From NCBI GenBank assembly GCA_020310875.1, contig CM035417.1:102856647-102920646 (forward strand): a DNA stretch of 64,000 nucleotides. The letters run 5' to 3'. The position numbers and the translations under genes are program-made. The number at the start of each line of letters is the position of its first letter. Position 1 is the first letter of the stretch. The notes below the pieces were generated by a model that made no database searches, was not told the DNA's origin, and saw only the letters and a list, made by a program, of their open reading frames with translations. Positions 11,437-24,630 of the stretch are shown here, piece after piece. The DNA is from Ceratopteris richardii (lineage: Eukaryota > Streptophyta > Polypodiopsida > Polypodiales > Pteridaceae).

Positions 11437-12283
11437 TGAGCACACTCAACCAAGGTGCCTACGTGATGGTTATAGCTCTGGAGTGAAGGAATCATACTTG
11501 TAGGAGTAAATTCGTTCAGTGGCAAGTAGTCAGACACTTGAGCACTTGTTACTTCACATCCATGAGGTGTGTGTAATGGTTTAGGGTTAGGAGTGAAGGA
11601 GAGAAGGAGGAGTTAGGTTTAGGTTAAGGAGAGAAGTGGAGTAGGAGTAAGTTGAAATCACCAAGAAAATTTCCAAAAAAATTGCCAAATTAGTGTAGAA
11701 TAGGTTTTAGGTATCACAAACTATGCAAACCAAAAATTGCAGTTCATTTGACACTTGGTCAGAAAGTGGTATCGCTTGCAGACAGCAACCGGTATCGCCT
11801 GAGCATTATCACACAATACAAGCCCTCAAAGCTACCTAGTGAGGTCAAGACTTAAGCAAGATATCCCCAAGGTAAGCTACATTACGATTTTAACATTAAA
11901 AGCACAGTAAAAATGCAATTAAACGTGATTAAAGACATATTCAGTATTGCGGGGTGGAACAGAGAGTATTGAGAGGTTCTTTGAGTGAGACAGAAGGTCA
12001 CGAGTGAAGAGGCGTGAGAGAGAACCTTGGGGGTGCAAAAATTTTTGTGTTTGAAGCGATTTTGGCTGTAGTATCGTGATCAGTTGAGTTTTGGTATCGC
12101 GATACCAAAATTCTCTAGTATCGTGATACTCACCGAAGTATCGTATCATTGCATACCACTTGAAGTATCCCGGTACGTATCGTATCGTCAAGTTGGTATC
12201 ACGATCGCAATCTGCTAGTGGTATCGTATCACTGTCCACTTGGTATCGTATCGTTTCGGTCACAGTATCGTATCGTCGATCGA
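11437..12283 (+). repeat. Leader of element D, first part, with GTATCG short-period repeats
   Basis: This is the untranslated leader between primer site and gag. From about 11765 it carries scattered GTATCG words, dense from about 12060 to 12275 as GTATCGTATCG units about 20-30 bases apart. One perfect palindrome GGTATCGCGATACC lies near 12094-12107. The array is interrupted by copia B and resumes at 19109. Confidence 0.7.
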
Positions 12284-13561
12284 TGTTGAGGAATCACTCA
12301 CGAATTTGACATACAGACAAAAAAAAAGGGAAGCGAAATCTTTAGAAAATCAAAAGCCTCAGTTGTACAGTGTGCGAAATCAGTCTGTTAACTAGAATCA
12401 AGAATTGTACGAGTAACAGAGCAATAAACAGCGGTGTGCGCATAATGCGCGCGTAACGTGAATTAAAGAATGAGAGCTGGAAGAGCGCAGAAGGAAAAAG
12501 TGTACATATATATATACACCAAGGATTGAAGGACTCGGATGATGAGGGATGATGTGAGGATGAGAAGAAGAGGATTATGAGAGATCGCGCATGAGTGAAG
12601 AGAGAGTGAGAAGTTCTCAGAAGACGCCATAGATCGCGTATGTACAGATGAATAACAGAAACCTAGAATGTCAGGTATTCATCTGAGAGGGATGGTAATA
12701 AGAAACTACTCAGTGTAAGAGAGTTTCTACAGCTTGAGCAAGAAGAGGCCAAGCTTGTTTGTACACATCTTGTCTAATAGAAAACACATGTTCATGTGGA
12801 AGTTTGCACGCTCTGTTCGCATGTGATGAATCTGAAGTTTTCGTGTTACAGTAGAAAGTTTGTTAACCATTAACAGTTACAGTTCGTTACTAAACGTGTC
12901 TCTCGGTACTCTCTAAGTAAACAAATGTCTCGGTCAAAGATATCTCAGTAAACGCATTTTCGGTCAGTTATAGTTTTTCTCAGAAAGCAAATTTTTTGAT
13001 AGAACAACGAAGTATATCTCGCAGTAGAATTCAAAACCTTGTATGAGAGATAGCTCATCTTGTAGCTAGACGTCTCTACTTTAAGCTGATCACAGTTTTT
13101 GGTGGAATGGATATGTATACACAGTACAAAGTCTAACCGGAAAGTGGCACTCCAGAACTGTGAAGTTTTCCTTAAGAAGTTCATTCAGTGAAGGAAGTTC
13201 ACGTATCACTTCCTTACTTCACATAACTCATTTGAAGTAATCACGAGCAGAATCAAAGTTCATTCCGGTGATATTCCGGTAAAATTTCGATGACGTCCCA
13301 GTGACAGTCCGATGAAGTTCCAGTGGAGTTCAACTCGCAGTTTAACACAGTTAAGCGAAAGTAATCCTGCTAAGCTACTGTTGATTACAGAGGTGTTCTA
13401 TATCACTCTAGCTTAGCTCTCTATTCGGCGGCGCGGCAATTTCCGCAGGCCTGACAAGGTTCAAGCCTTGTCGTGACGACCAGCATCAGCGATATCAGAG
13501 TGAAAGATAATCGCCAACAAGTGGTATCAGAGCAGAAGAAGGATACCACACATCCGCAACA
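12284..13561 (+). repeat. 5' LTR of copia B
   Basis: It runs from TGTTGAGG to CCGCAACA. The end is fixed by the 3' LTR, where the same CCGCAACA is followed by the target duplication atcga. The last 60 bases contain an extra copy of the primer-site word TGGTATCAGAGC (13522-13533). Confidence 0.9.
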
Positions 13562-13563
13562 AT

Positions 13564-13575
13564 TGGTATCAGAGC
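13564..13575 (+). promoter_or_regulatory. Initiator-Met primer-binding site of copia B
   Basis: TGGTATCAGAGC lies two bases after the LTR. A second perfect copy sits inside the LTR end at 13522-13533 and a weaker one (GGCATCAGAGCC) near 13592-13603, so primer-like words recur with 28-42 base spacing. Confidence 0.8.
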
Positions 13576-13638
13576 CGGTTAGCTCCACGAGCGGCATCAG
13601 AGCCAAAAGACTCTCAAAGGCAAGCAAGCAAGAAGATC

Positions 13639-14560
13639 ATGGCAGATCATGTCCAAATTGATAAGCTGGACAGAGATAATTATCCCGCGTGGGTAATGCG
13701 TATGGAAGCCTTACTTATGAGTAAGGACTTAATGATGTATGTGACCGGAGAAGAAAGGAAGCCTACCTTCGAAGATGATAGCCAATCGGAAAAAGAAGAG
13801 TTAGAAGCTTTGAAGCTGTGGCAGAAGAAAGATGCAACGGCAAGAGCCTACATTTACAACACTGTTTCAGATCATCTACTACCGCACATTAGAGGTCCGG
13901 AGAAAGCGGAGGACATATGGAGCGCATTGGAAGACCACTTCCAAAATACTACGAAAGCTAGAAAGGCTAGCTTATGGTCCGAGTTCACAACGTTCAAAAA
14001 GAAGCCGAGTCAAAGCATTAGTGACTATGTCACTAAAATGAAGGATCTAGGAGACAGTCTTGGATCCATAAAAGAAGATGTCGAAAATCACAGATTGATA
14101 GCGCAACTGCTAACAGGTTTGAGAGGAGATGAAAGGTGGAAACCTTTCATACTCTCAACTGAACTTTCTTTAAATCACTTTGTACCAAATTTAAATCAGT
14201 TGCTTGGTTTGATGCTCACATATGAGCAAGATCTGAAAGAAGATGGAGATAAAGAACAAAGCTCTGCAATGTACATGAAGAACAAGAAGAAAGACAAAGG
14301 TAAGCCAAAAGATGAAGAAGAGTTGAGCGCTCAAGCTTATTATGCTAGAGCTAAAGGCACCCGCAAAGCAAGAGGTTTTGGAAGAGGAAGAAGTAGTCAA
14401 AATACCAACAAAAAAGCTTGCTGGATTTGTGGACTAAGTAATCATCTGGCGCATGACTGTTGGCACAACCAACAGGGATCAAATCAAAATCAGAACAGTA
14501 ATAGCAAAGGCAGAAGTGGAAGATATCAAGGTAACTTCCAAAAGGGTAGACAGAATCAAA
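13639..14560 (+). CDS. gag: gag of copia B (capsid, zinc knuckle)
   Basis: It starts at an ATG followed by the A-D-H-V-Q-I-D-K-L and Y-P-A-W motifs, the normal N-terminus of plant copia gag. The copia gag core is complete (F-x-x-F-K-K-K-P-S-Q, L-x-G-L-R-G-D-E-R-W-K-P-F). A Lys-rich stretch and a CCHC knuckle (C-W-I-C-G, N-H-L, H-D-C at about 14420-14462) follow, then a Gly/Arg-rich tail. In life this would form the virus-like particle in the cytoplasm. The end given here is the end of the recognisable domain. Confidence 0.85.
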
Positions 14561-14699
14561 GAGGAGGCTACGGTAGAGGTGGAACAAGAAGTTGGGGAAG
14601 GGCCAATCCTACAACACCACCTACAACAACTACGCAAATGACACACAGAATGAAAGTCATATATTGTTGATGATGAACTCAATCAGCACATCTGATAAC

Positions 14700-17600
14700 G
14701 AAGATCTAAAGGTATTTTACATTGACTCTGGATGTTCTAATCACTTGTCAGGAAACATAGAACTGATGTCAAAACTGGAAAAAGGAAGTTCGAGTCATAC
14801 TGTTCAAACAGGTGACAATACAAGACACACCGTACATTCAATTGGAAAGGTGAAATGTAAGAGTGGAGCAGATTTGCTAACCAATGTTTTGTATGTTCCA
14901 ACAATACCGAAAAATCTGATTAGTGTGGGACAGATAGTCGAGAAAGGTTTTCAGGTCAGATTTACAAACAAAGGAGTATTTGTAGAAGATCCCGAGAATG
15001 GATATAATCAGATCGTCTCTGGTAAGAAAGAAGGAAGACTCTTTACTTTAAGAGTACAAGGGAACATTGGCCAAGCGTTGCTCACATATGATGAAAAGGT
15101 GATTACAAACCTTGATCTCTGGCACAAGAGATTAGGTCATTTCAATGAAAAAGGAATCAAAGCTATGATAGCAAATCAGTCTGTACTGCGATTACCGAAC
15201 ATACAGAACCAACATATGATTCACAAATGCGAAGCTTGTCAGATGGGAAAAGCCCACAGGTTACCTTTCCAGAAGAAAGGATTCAAACATGATGGTGTGC
15301 TAGAACTCATACATACAGATGTATGGGGACCGACAAAGGAAGGATCTATTAGCGGATCAAGGTATTATGTCCTTTTCATTGATGATGCAACAAGATGGAT
15401 AACTCTTTATGTTTTAAAAGAGAAATCAGAACTGTTTGGAGCTTTCAGACATTTTCATGCATATGCTGAAAGACTCACAGGTCGAAAGCTTAAAAGACTG
15501 AGGTCTGATGGAGGGGGAGAATACTTCTCCCGAGATTTCAATGATTACCTTTGGAATGCAGGCATCAAGAGAGAAATAACCTGCAGATATACACCACAAC
15601 AAAACGGTGTAGCAGAAAGAAGGAACCGAACTCTAGTCGAGTTTGCACGAGCTATGGTAAAAGAAAAGAATTGTCCAGATTATCTTTGGGTTGAAGCCGT
15701 AAATACAGCTACATACTTGGTAAATAGATTACCATGTACAACGTTAGAAGGAATGACCCCTTATGAAGCCTGGTGGGGAAAGAAGCCAACACTTGATCAC
15801 TGTAAAGTGTTTGGATCAGTTGCTTATGCTTATATACCGTCTCAACTAAGACATAAGCTTGAACCGAAAGCAGAGAAATATGTGTTCGTCGGATATGATG
15901 AAAAGCAGATGGGTTACAGGTTATGGAGTCCTCTAACCAAACAATTTACTTTTTCCAGAGATGTAACATTTGATGAACAGAAAAGCTGGTATGTAGATCA
16001 GAGTCATACAGCTGAAGAATTTGAAGAACAGATAAAAAGAAAAGAGAAAGGTAAATCAATCGTGCAGGTGAATAAAGATGAAGATTATACGCAGGCTAGT
16101 ATGTCCAAAACCGGATCAGGTATGAGAAACGAAGATGAAGACGTGTATTCAAATACACACGAAGAATATGAGCTAAGGAGGTCAAACAGAGTAAGAAGAC
16201 AACCGGAAAGGTACTCGTATGATACATCGTATATAACTCAGAAAGATTATGCATATATGGTCAAAGATGATGATGAACCTCAGAGCTATGATGAAGCTAA
16301 AGGAAAGAAGCAATGGGAAGAAGCAATGGAAGAAGAATTCAGCGCACTGAAAGAGAACAAGACATGGGAACTTGTTCCGAAACCAAATGGTAAGAAAGTA
16401 ATCGGAAATAAATGGGTTTTCAAAGTTAAGAAACTTGCAGATGGAAGGATAGCCAGACATAAAGCGAGACTGGTTATCAAGGGCTATGTTCATACGCATG
16501 GCATAGATTATGACGAGACGTTTAGTCCGGTGGCAAAGATGTCAACCATAAGGACAGTGATTGCTATAGCAGCATCAAAAGGATGGAAGCTAAGTCAACT
16601 AGATATAAAGAATGCATTCTTGAATGGATATATATCAGACGAAGTCTACATGGAACAACCAGAAGGTTTCGTAAATTCCAGATACCCAGAACATGTGTGC
16701 AGACTAAGAAAAGCACTTTATGGACTGAAGCAAGCTCCAAGAGCTTGGAACTACAAACTTGTGAAGTATCTCAATGAACTTGGATACCAAAGTTCGAAGG
16801 CAGATGCAAGTCTACTCATCAAAAGAACAGAAGAAGGAATGATCTACATTTGTATTTATGTAGACGACATAATAATTACAGGAACCTCAGATGCAGGAAT
16901 CATAGAGGTAAAGAAAATGCTCGAAAGGGAATTCAAAATCAGTGACTTGGGAAAGTTATCATACTTTCTAGGTATGGAAATCACATATACAGATCATGGT
17001 GTATATGTTACGCAAAAAGGGTATCTCCTAAACTTACTGAAGAAGTTTAATACGGAGAATTGCAGAGAAGCTTCAACACCGCTTGAAGTAAATCATAAAC
17101 TCAGTAAATATGATGGAACAGAGTTCAAAGATATGAAGAAGTATCAGTCGTTAGTAGGAAGCTTAATTTACGCTACGCTAACACGACCGGATCTCAGCTA
17201 TCTGGTGGGAGTTCTTTCACAGTTTATGCATTGTCCGACAAATCAACATTGGGTTGCAGGACAAAGAGTTCTTAGATATATAAAAAGAATTGTAAAGGAA
17301 GGATTATATTATCCTTTTACATCAAATATAAAGCTGAGGGCATTCAGTGACTCAGACTGGGCAGGAAGTCAAGATGACAGAAGATCGACACATGGGTATA
17401 TGCTATACCTAGGAGATAAACTGGTAAGCTGGTGTTCAAAGAAACAGCATACAGTAGCTTTATCGTCAACAGAAGCCGAATACAAAGGACACGTAGAAGC
17501 AGCGAAAGAAGTAATATGGATGCAGACCTTGCTCAAAAGCATGGGTATTGATCAAGGTATACCAAGTATACATGGAGACAATATGAGCTCTCTATATCTT

Positions 17601-17840
17601 GCAGCGAATCCGGTGTTTCACGCAAGAACAAAGCACATAGAAATTCAGTATCACTTCCTGAGGGAAAAGGTAATGGAGAAGGAGATAGAAATAGTCTACA
17701 CTCCTACGAAAGATCAGATAGCAGATATCTTGACAAAAAGCTTGGATGGAACAAAGACAAGCAGATTCAAAGAAATGGCAGGAATAAAAGAAAGAAAGAT
17801 ATATGAAAGACCGGAAGAGGTCAAATTAGTGATTGAGGGG
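14700..17840 (+). CDS. pol: pol of copia B: protease, integrase, RT, RNase H
   Basis: The parts follow in copia order. Protease has Y-I-D-S-G-C-S-N-H-L. Integrase has an H-H-C-C finger (G-H-F then C-E-A-C) and the catalytic D-V-W-G, D-G-G-G-E-Y and N-G-V-A-E segments. RT has the L-D-I-K-N-A-F-L-N-G block and the active-site Y-V-D-D (about 16857-16868). RNase H has D-S-D-W-A-G and L-S-S-T-E-A-E-Y, and the copia C-terminal I-A-D-I-L-T-K is present. All catalytic residues I looked for are there. It is the best-preserved pol in the window. Confidence 0.9.
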
Positions 17841-17844
17841 GAGC

Positions 17845-19108
17845 TGTTGAGGAATCACTCACGAATTTGACATACAGACAAAAAAAAAAGGGAAGTGGAA
17901 TCTTCAGAAAATCAAAAGCCTCAGTTGTACAGCGTGCAAAATCAGTCCGTTAACTAGAATCAAGAATTGTACGAGTAACAGAGCAATAAACAGCGGTGTG
18001 CGCATAATGCGCGCGTAACGTGAATTAAAGAATGAGAGCGGGAAGAGCGCAGAAGGAAAAAGTGTATATATATATACACCAAGGATTGAAGGACTCGGAT
18101 GATGAGGGATGATGTGAGGATGAGAAGAAGAGGATTATGAGAGATCGTGCATGAGTGAAGAGAGAGTGAGAAGTTCTCAGAAGACACCATAGATCGCGTA
18201 TGTACAGATGAATAACGGAAACCTGGAATGTCAGGTATTCATCTGAGAGGGATGGTAATAAGAAACTACTCAGTGTAAGAGAGTTTCTACAGCTTGAGCA
18301 AGAAGAGGCCAAGCTTGTTTGTACACATCTTGTCTAATAGAAAACACATGTTCATGTGGAATTTTGCACGCTCTGTTCGCATGTGAAGAATCTGAAGTTT
18401 TTGTGTTACAGTAGAAAGTTTGTTGACCATTAACAGTTATAGTTCGTTACTAAACGTGTCTCTCGGTACTCTCTAAGTAAACAAATGTCTCGGTCAAAGA
18501 TATCTCAGTAAACACATTTTCAGTCAGTTATAGTTTTTCTCAGAAAGCGAATTTTTTGGTAGAACAACGAAGTATATCTCGCAGTAGAATTCGAAGCCTT
18601 GTATGAGAGATAGCTCATCTTGTAGCTAGACGTCTCTACTTTAAGCTGATCACAGTTTCCGGTGGAATGGATATGTATACACAGTACAAAGTCTAACCGA
18701 AAAGTGGCACTCCAGAACTGTGAAGTTTTCCTTAAGAAGTTCATTCAGTGAAGGAAGTTCACGTATCACTTCCTTACTTCACATAACTCATTTGAAGTAA
18801 TCACGAGCAGAATCAAAGTTCATTTCGGTGATATTTTGGTAAAATTTCGATGACGTCCGGTGAAGTTCCGATGGAATTCAACTCGCAGTTTAACACAGTT
18901 AAGCGACGGTAATCCTACTAAGCTACTGTTGATTACAGAGGTGTTCTATATCACTCTAGCTTAGCTCTCTATTCGGCGGCGCAGCAATTTCTGCAGGCCT
19001 GACAAGGTTCAAGCCTTGCCATGATGACCATCATCAACGATACAGAGTGAAAGATAATCGCCAACAAGTGGTATCAGAGCAGAAGAAGGATACCACACAT
19101 CCGCAACA
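17845..19108 (+). repeat. 3' LTR of copia B
   Basis: It matches the 5' LTR with roughly 40 substitutions plus a few small indels by hand count. It is followed by atcga, the copy of the 12279-12283 flank. Confidence 0.9.
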
Positions 19109-19437
19109 ATCGAGTGGTATCGTATCGCGCATGATAGTAGTATCGTATCGTGTACCCAGTATCATATCATTGAATCTTTTGGTAGCGTATCGTGACGAAT
19201 TTTAGCATCGTATCGTGCGGTTTTGCGGTATCGTATCGTGACTTGCACCGATATCGTATCGCATAGTGCACCAGTATCGTATCGTGTGGAAAGCAGTATC
19301 GTATCCTGAATTATTTGGTATCATATCGTTAACTGTCCAAGTATAGTATCGTGATAAATAGTGGTATCGTATCATGCCTTCAGGTAGTATCATATCGTCG
19401 CAAGTGTGGTATCGCCTAGTGTAGTATCGCTAGAGTG
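19109..19437 (+). repeat. Leader repeat array of element D, second part
   Basis: This resumes after copia B. About 15 units of the form GTATCGTATCGTG are spaced roughly 20-30 bases apart with variable sequence between them. Copia C is inserted at 19437, and a last unit is visible just after C (25873-25890). Minus-strand open frames here are translations of the repeat and are not taken as genes. Confidence 0.75.
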
Positions 19438-20457
19438 TGATGGAGAGTGTTAATCTCCAAAAGAACAAGTTGTACTTGAACTTAGAACTCCTCTATATCA
19501 AGAACAACTTCAGACTCCACTTAATTTTAGAAAACAATCACCAAATTATCAGAATTTTGGCTAACTGTTGAAAACTGAAATTTCTGGAAAGTCTGCTGCA
19601 AATTAATTACTCATTGATTAATCAATCCTGTAAAGTTTTTAATAAAACTTTGCACAATACTTTGCCTTAAGGTTGCGCAACTTTTCCAAGTTAAATTTCT
19701 CAAAATGATTGAGTACACATTGAGAAATGTGTGAAACACTTTACCTATGTCTGAAACACCTTCTCTGCAATGGCGACTTTGACACCTGCAACTTCTTAGC
19801 TATAGTTCTCCCAATGTCGAACCCGTTTGATCAAGATCTTTTAGCCATAGATGGCTTACCTTCCAACTTAGATTTTGAGCCCTCACTTGTGTAAAACTTT
19901 ACACTGTGCACTGAGCAATGTTCATTTCTCTGAACATGAAATCTGCGCCAATTTTTCGACTCTCAGAACATCTTCACATATGAATGTTCCTAAACTAAAT
20001 TCTCTCAGCCTGATTGCAATTAGCCTCTCAAATCTTAGTCATAGATAGATTAGCTATTGACTTAGATACGTGCAAAAGGATTTCTCAAAAGATTAAACAC
20101 AGAAGGAGAATGACAGAGAAGATCGACGCGCCATTTCTGAACTTTTCACTTATCTATTTTCTTCATACACCTGATGGATGTTTTGTACAATGTACATCTC
20201 CTAACTCATCTCTACTTTCTTCTCTATGTCTCTCTCTCTTATGTCCCGACTCTTTCAAACTATTTATAGGCAAATATATACAAACTTATGACTAATCATA
20301 AGTGTGAGTCAGCTATATCTGAACTAATGTACATATGTGTACATAGCTTTGAATTTCTGAGTATGTCCTTCCTTCAAACTTCTGAATTTGTTATCTTCTT
20401 AATCTCTTGACTTCATTTCTTCATAATCCTTCAATTGATGATTGACATGCACCAACA
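19438..20457 (-). repeat. 3' LTR of copia C
   Basis: Plus-strand ends are TGATGGAG and CCAACA. A minus-strand TATA box (CCTATAAATA) is at 20261-20270. The adjacent plus-strand GCTCCCCCTCAAT is the complement of the purine tract. Confidence 0.92.
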
Positions 20458-20479
20458 GCTCCCCCTCAATCATTAATTG

Positions 20480-23400
20480 AGGTTCTTCTCTATCTTCTTA
20501 ATTCCTGCCATATCCTTAAATCTCTGTAGCTTTGGTCCATCTAGACTTTTTGTCATCATATCTGCAAGTTGATCTTTTGTAGGAGTGTGTATGACTTCAA
20601 TCTCCTTATCAATGACCTTCTCTCTAAGAAAATGATATTGTATTTCAATATGCTTAGTTCTAGCATGAAACACAGGATTAGCTGCCAAGTATAGAGAACT
20701 CATATTGTCTCCACAAACAATAGGATTACTTTGAACCACATCAAAAACCTTCATAAGCTTCTTTAGCCATATTACCTCCTTTGCAGCTTCCACCATACCT
20801 TTATATTCTGCTTCTGTAGATGACAAAGCAACTGTATGTTGCTTCTTAGAACACCATGAAATCAATTTGTCTCCTACACAGCACAAATATCCATGTGTTG
20901 ATCTTCTATCATCCACATTACCTGCCCAATCTGCATCACTATATATCTTCACTCTTGTATCAGAAGTAAATCCATAGTACAACCCTTCTTTGAGTGTACC
21001 CTTGATGTACCTAAGTACTCTTTGTCCCCCAATCCAATGTTCCTTTCTAGGACAATGCATGAATTGTGAAAGCACACCAACTGCATATGACAAATCAGGC
21101 CTTGTTAATGTAGCATAAATCAAGCTACCAACCAAACTTTGATAGAGCTTCATGTCTCTGAATTCTTCTCCTCCAAATCTAGACAATTTATGGTTCACTT
21201 CCAATGGTTTAGGTGCAACCCTGCAATCTTCCATTTTAAACTTGGTTAGCAAATCTTTAAGATACCTTTCTTGGGTCACATATACTCCATGTTGAGTATA
21301 TAAAATCTCCATTCCCAAGAAGAATGACAAGTTCCCCAAATCACTGATTTTGAACTCTTTCTCCATCTGCTTCTTGATCATTTGTATTCCTTTATCATTT
21401 GTTCCTGTAAGTATTATGTCATCAACATAAATACAAACATAAATGAATCCATCTTCACTTGCTTTGACTAGCAAGCTACTATCTGCCTTTGATGCTTGAA
21501 ATCCAAGATCATTCAAGAATTTTACAAGCCTATAATTCCATGCCCTTGGGGCCTGCTTTAGTCCATACAAAGCTCTCTTGAGCTTACACACATAATTTGG
21601 ATTCACTTGATCTTTGAATCCATCTGGTTGCTCCATGTAAACTTCATCTGAAATGTAACCATTCAAAAAAGCATTTTTAACATCTAATTGAGATAACTTC
21701 CAACCTTTGCAAGCAGCAATTGCTATGAGAGTTCTGATGGTTGTCATTTTTGCCACAGCACTATAGGTTTCATCATAGTCCACTCCATATGTCTGTGCAT
21801 ACCCTTTCACAACAAGTCTATCTTTGTACCTAGACACACTTCCATCTGCAAATCTTTTGGTTTGATAAACCCACTTACAACCAATGATTTTCTGACTATT
21901 TGGTTTAGGAACCAAATCCCAAGTCTGATTCTCTATCAATGCATCATACTCCTCTTGCATGGCTTCTTCCCAATTTCTCTTGCCTTTGGCTTCATCATAT
22001 GTAGATGGATCTTCATCTGCTTTTACCAAATAAGCATAATCTTTAGTAGTCAAGAATGAAGTGTCATAGCTATACCTTGTAGGTTGCCATTTGTGCCTAG
22101 ATGACCTCCTAACTTCTGCACTTTTTGAAGTCTCTGGTTCATCACATTCTGGATCAAACCTTGGCCTCTCTTCAACTTCAACCTGTACTTCATTATTCTC
22201 ACTTTCATCAAGTAATTGAATCTTTGCTTTACCTTTCCTTTGATCCACTACTTCTTCAACATCTGCATGTATATTATATTTACCTGCATACCAAGTACCT
22301 TGCTCATCAAATGTAACATCCTTGGATACAAGAAATTGCTTTGTGGATGGACTCCACAACCTATATCCCATTTGCTTATCATCATAACCAATGAATACAT
22401 ACTTTTCTGCTTTAGGCTCCAACTTATGCCTCAATTGGGATGGCACATATGCATATGCCAAGCATCCAAATATTCTGCAATGATCCAAGGTAGGTTTCTT
22501 ACCCCACCAAGCTTCATATGGTGTCATACCTTGCAAGGCTTTACAAGGCAATCTATTGACCAAATAAGTAGCTGTATTTACAGCCTCTGCCCACAAATAA
22601 TTTGGAAAATTCTTCTCTTTCATCATGGACCTTGCAAACTCAACAAGAGTCCTATTTCTCCTTTCTGCTACACCATTTTGTTGAGGAGAGTACCTGCAAG
22701 TAACTTCTCTCTTTATACCTGCATTCCACAAGTAATCATTGAATTCATTTGAAAAATACTCTCCCCCTCCATCTGACCTTAGTCTCTTCAATTTTTGACC
22801 TGTAATCCTTTCTGCATATGCATGATAGTGTTTAAATGTATTAAACACTTCTGATTTTTCTTTAATCACATAAATTGTAATCCATCTGGTAGCATCATCA
22901 ACATATATGACATAATATCTTGAACCATTTATACTAAAGTCCTTTGAAGGACCCCACACATCTGTATGTACCAACTCAAGTCTTTCTGAATACATAAACC
23001 CATGCTTGGAATAGGATTGCTTATGAGCCTTACCTAATTGACATGCCTCACATCTGTATGTCATGTGTTGACCTGCAATGTTAGGCAACCCAAGCACTGA
23101 ATCATTATTAATCATGTCTTTGATACCTCTTTCATTGAAGTGTCCAAGCCTTTTGTGCCAAAGATCCAATTCTGACACCTTCTGCTCTCCATATGTGAAC
23201 ATAGCATGTCCAACATTTCCTTGTACCTTCAATGTGAAGAGCCTTCCTTCTTTCTTTCCTGTAACAACCTGTTTATACCCTTGACTAGGGTCTTCAACAT
23301 AGACTCCATCATTGGTGAATCTTACCTCATATCCTTTTTCCACAATTTGACCTACACTGATCAAATTCTTTGGAATTGTGGGAACATAAAGAACCTTACT

Positions 23401-23600
23401 CAGAAGAGTGCTCCCATCTTTAGCTTTGACTGAACCAATTGACTTTACCTTATGCTTTGTATTATCACCTGTCTAAACTGTATGATTAATTGCATTATGA
23501 TCTAAATCAGTCATCAAAGCAATATTTCCACTTAAATGATTACTACATCCTGAATCAATGTAGAACACTCTCATGTCCTCATGTGAGGTTTCATATGTTG
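20480..23600 (-). CDS. pol: pol of copia C: protease, integrase, RT, RNase H
   Basis: On the minus strand, the protease start (Y-I-D-S-G-C-S-N-H) is followed by the integrase H-H-C-C finger (G-H-F, C-E-A-C) and catalytic segments (D-V-W-G-P, D-G-G-G-E-Y, N-G-V-A-E). RT has Y-V-D-D-I-I-L-T-G and RNase H has D-A-D-W-A-G and L-S-S-T-E-A-E-Y, ending near L-T-K-like M-T-K-S-L-D-G. It is very close in sequence to copia H, and more distant from B at the protein level, though the order of parts is the same. Catalytic residues are all visible. Confidence 0.9.
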
Positions 23601-23689
23601 CATTCATAATGAGAGTCGAATCCTCCTTCTGATCTGATGCATAGTTGTAGTAGGTGTTATTATAGGATTGATTTTGGAAGCTTCTTCCT

Positions 23690-24630
23690 CCACCTCTTCC
23701 AAAAGAGTTCCTACCACCTCTACCTCTGAAGTTTCCTCTCTGAAATCTACCACCTCTTGCTCTTTGATTAAAGTTCTGATAATTACCATTGTTTTGATTA
23801 TTGTGCCAACAATCATGAGATAGATGATTGGTATTACCACATATCCAACAAGCTCTTGCATTATCTTTGTTGTTTCTGCCTCTTCCTCTACTTCTGCCAT
23901 TTCCTTTTCCTCTTATGAAATTTGCTTGGTTTGAAGTACCTTCTTCTTCACCTGATTGCTGCTTTCCTTTGTTAGCTTTCTTCTTGTCTTTAGAGTACAT
24001 TGCATGACCTGCACTCTTATCAACATCTCCTTTGACATCATTCTCAAAAGTTAGCATATGACCTAACAATTGATTCAAATCAGGAGTGAAGTGATCTAGT
24101 GAAAGTTCTGTAGACAAAATAAAAGGCTTCCACTTCTCATCTCCTCTTAGCCCTGTGAGAATTTGTCTTACCAATTTATCTTCTTCAATATCTTCATCCA
24201 CTGCACCTAGAGAATCTGCAATGTCCTTCATCTTTGTCACATAATCAGAAATTGATTGTGAGGCCTTCTTTTTGAAAGTAGTAAATTCTGCCCATAGTGA
24301 AGCCTTCCTTGATTTGGTTGTGTTTTGGAAATGCTCTTCCAAAGCGTTCCAAATGTCACTTGCACTTTCAAGTCCTCTAATGTGAGGAAGCAAATAGTCA
24401 TTGACTGCCATGTAGATTATGCTCCTTGCTTGAGCATCCTTCTTCATCCAATTCTTTAAATCTGACAATTCTTCCCTAGTTGGAACACTAGGATCTCTGA
24501 ACTTGGGCTTCTCTTCTTCACCTGTAATGTATGCTATCAAATCTTTGCTCATCAGATGAGCTTCCATTCTCATAGACCAAGCTGGATAGTTCTCTCTATC
24601 CAACTTCTCAATTTGGAGACTATCTCCCAT
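23690..24630 (-). CDS. gag: gag of copia C
   Basis: The minus-strand start M-G-D-S-L-Q-I-E-K-L at 24630 is shared with element I (63751), which supports the start. It has the core copia gag, then a Lys-rich stretch, a CCHC knuckle (C-W-I-C-G, N-H-L, H-D-C) and a Gly/Arg-rich tail. In life it would be the capsid/nucleocapsid precursor. Confidence 0.88.

Larger units (their letters stand above)
12284..19108 (+). mobile_element. Element B: Ty1/copia, nearly whole
   Basis: It is 6,825 bp with LTRs of 1,278 and 1,264 bp. The target duplication atcga is at 12279-12283 and 19109-19113, inside the repeat leader of element D. The internal order is gag, protease, integrase, RT, RNase H, which defines copia. 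A purine tract (ATTGAGGGGGAGC, 17832-17844) precedes the 3' LTR. LTR divergence is about 3%, mostly C/T and G/A changes. Coding parts look nearly whole with about one break. The copia lineage was not assigned. Confidence 0.9.

Noticed and set aside
19202-19393. Minus-strand open frame with repeated I-R-Y peptides
   Set aside because: It is the translation of the GTATCG repeat array of element D, with no start context or domain.
21862-22752. Plus-strand open frames across copia C
   Set aside because: They are shadows of the minus-strand integrase and RT, which carry all catalytic motifs.
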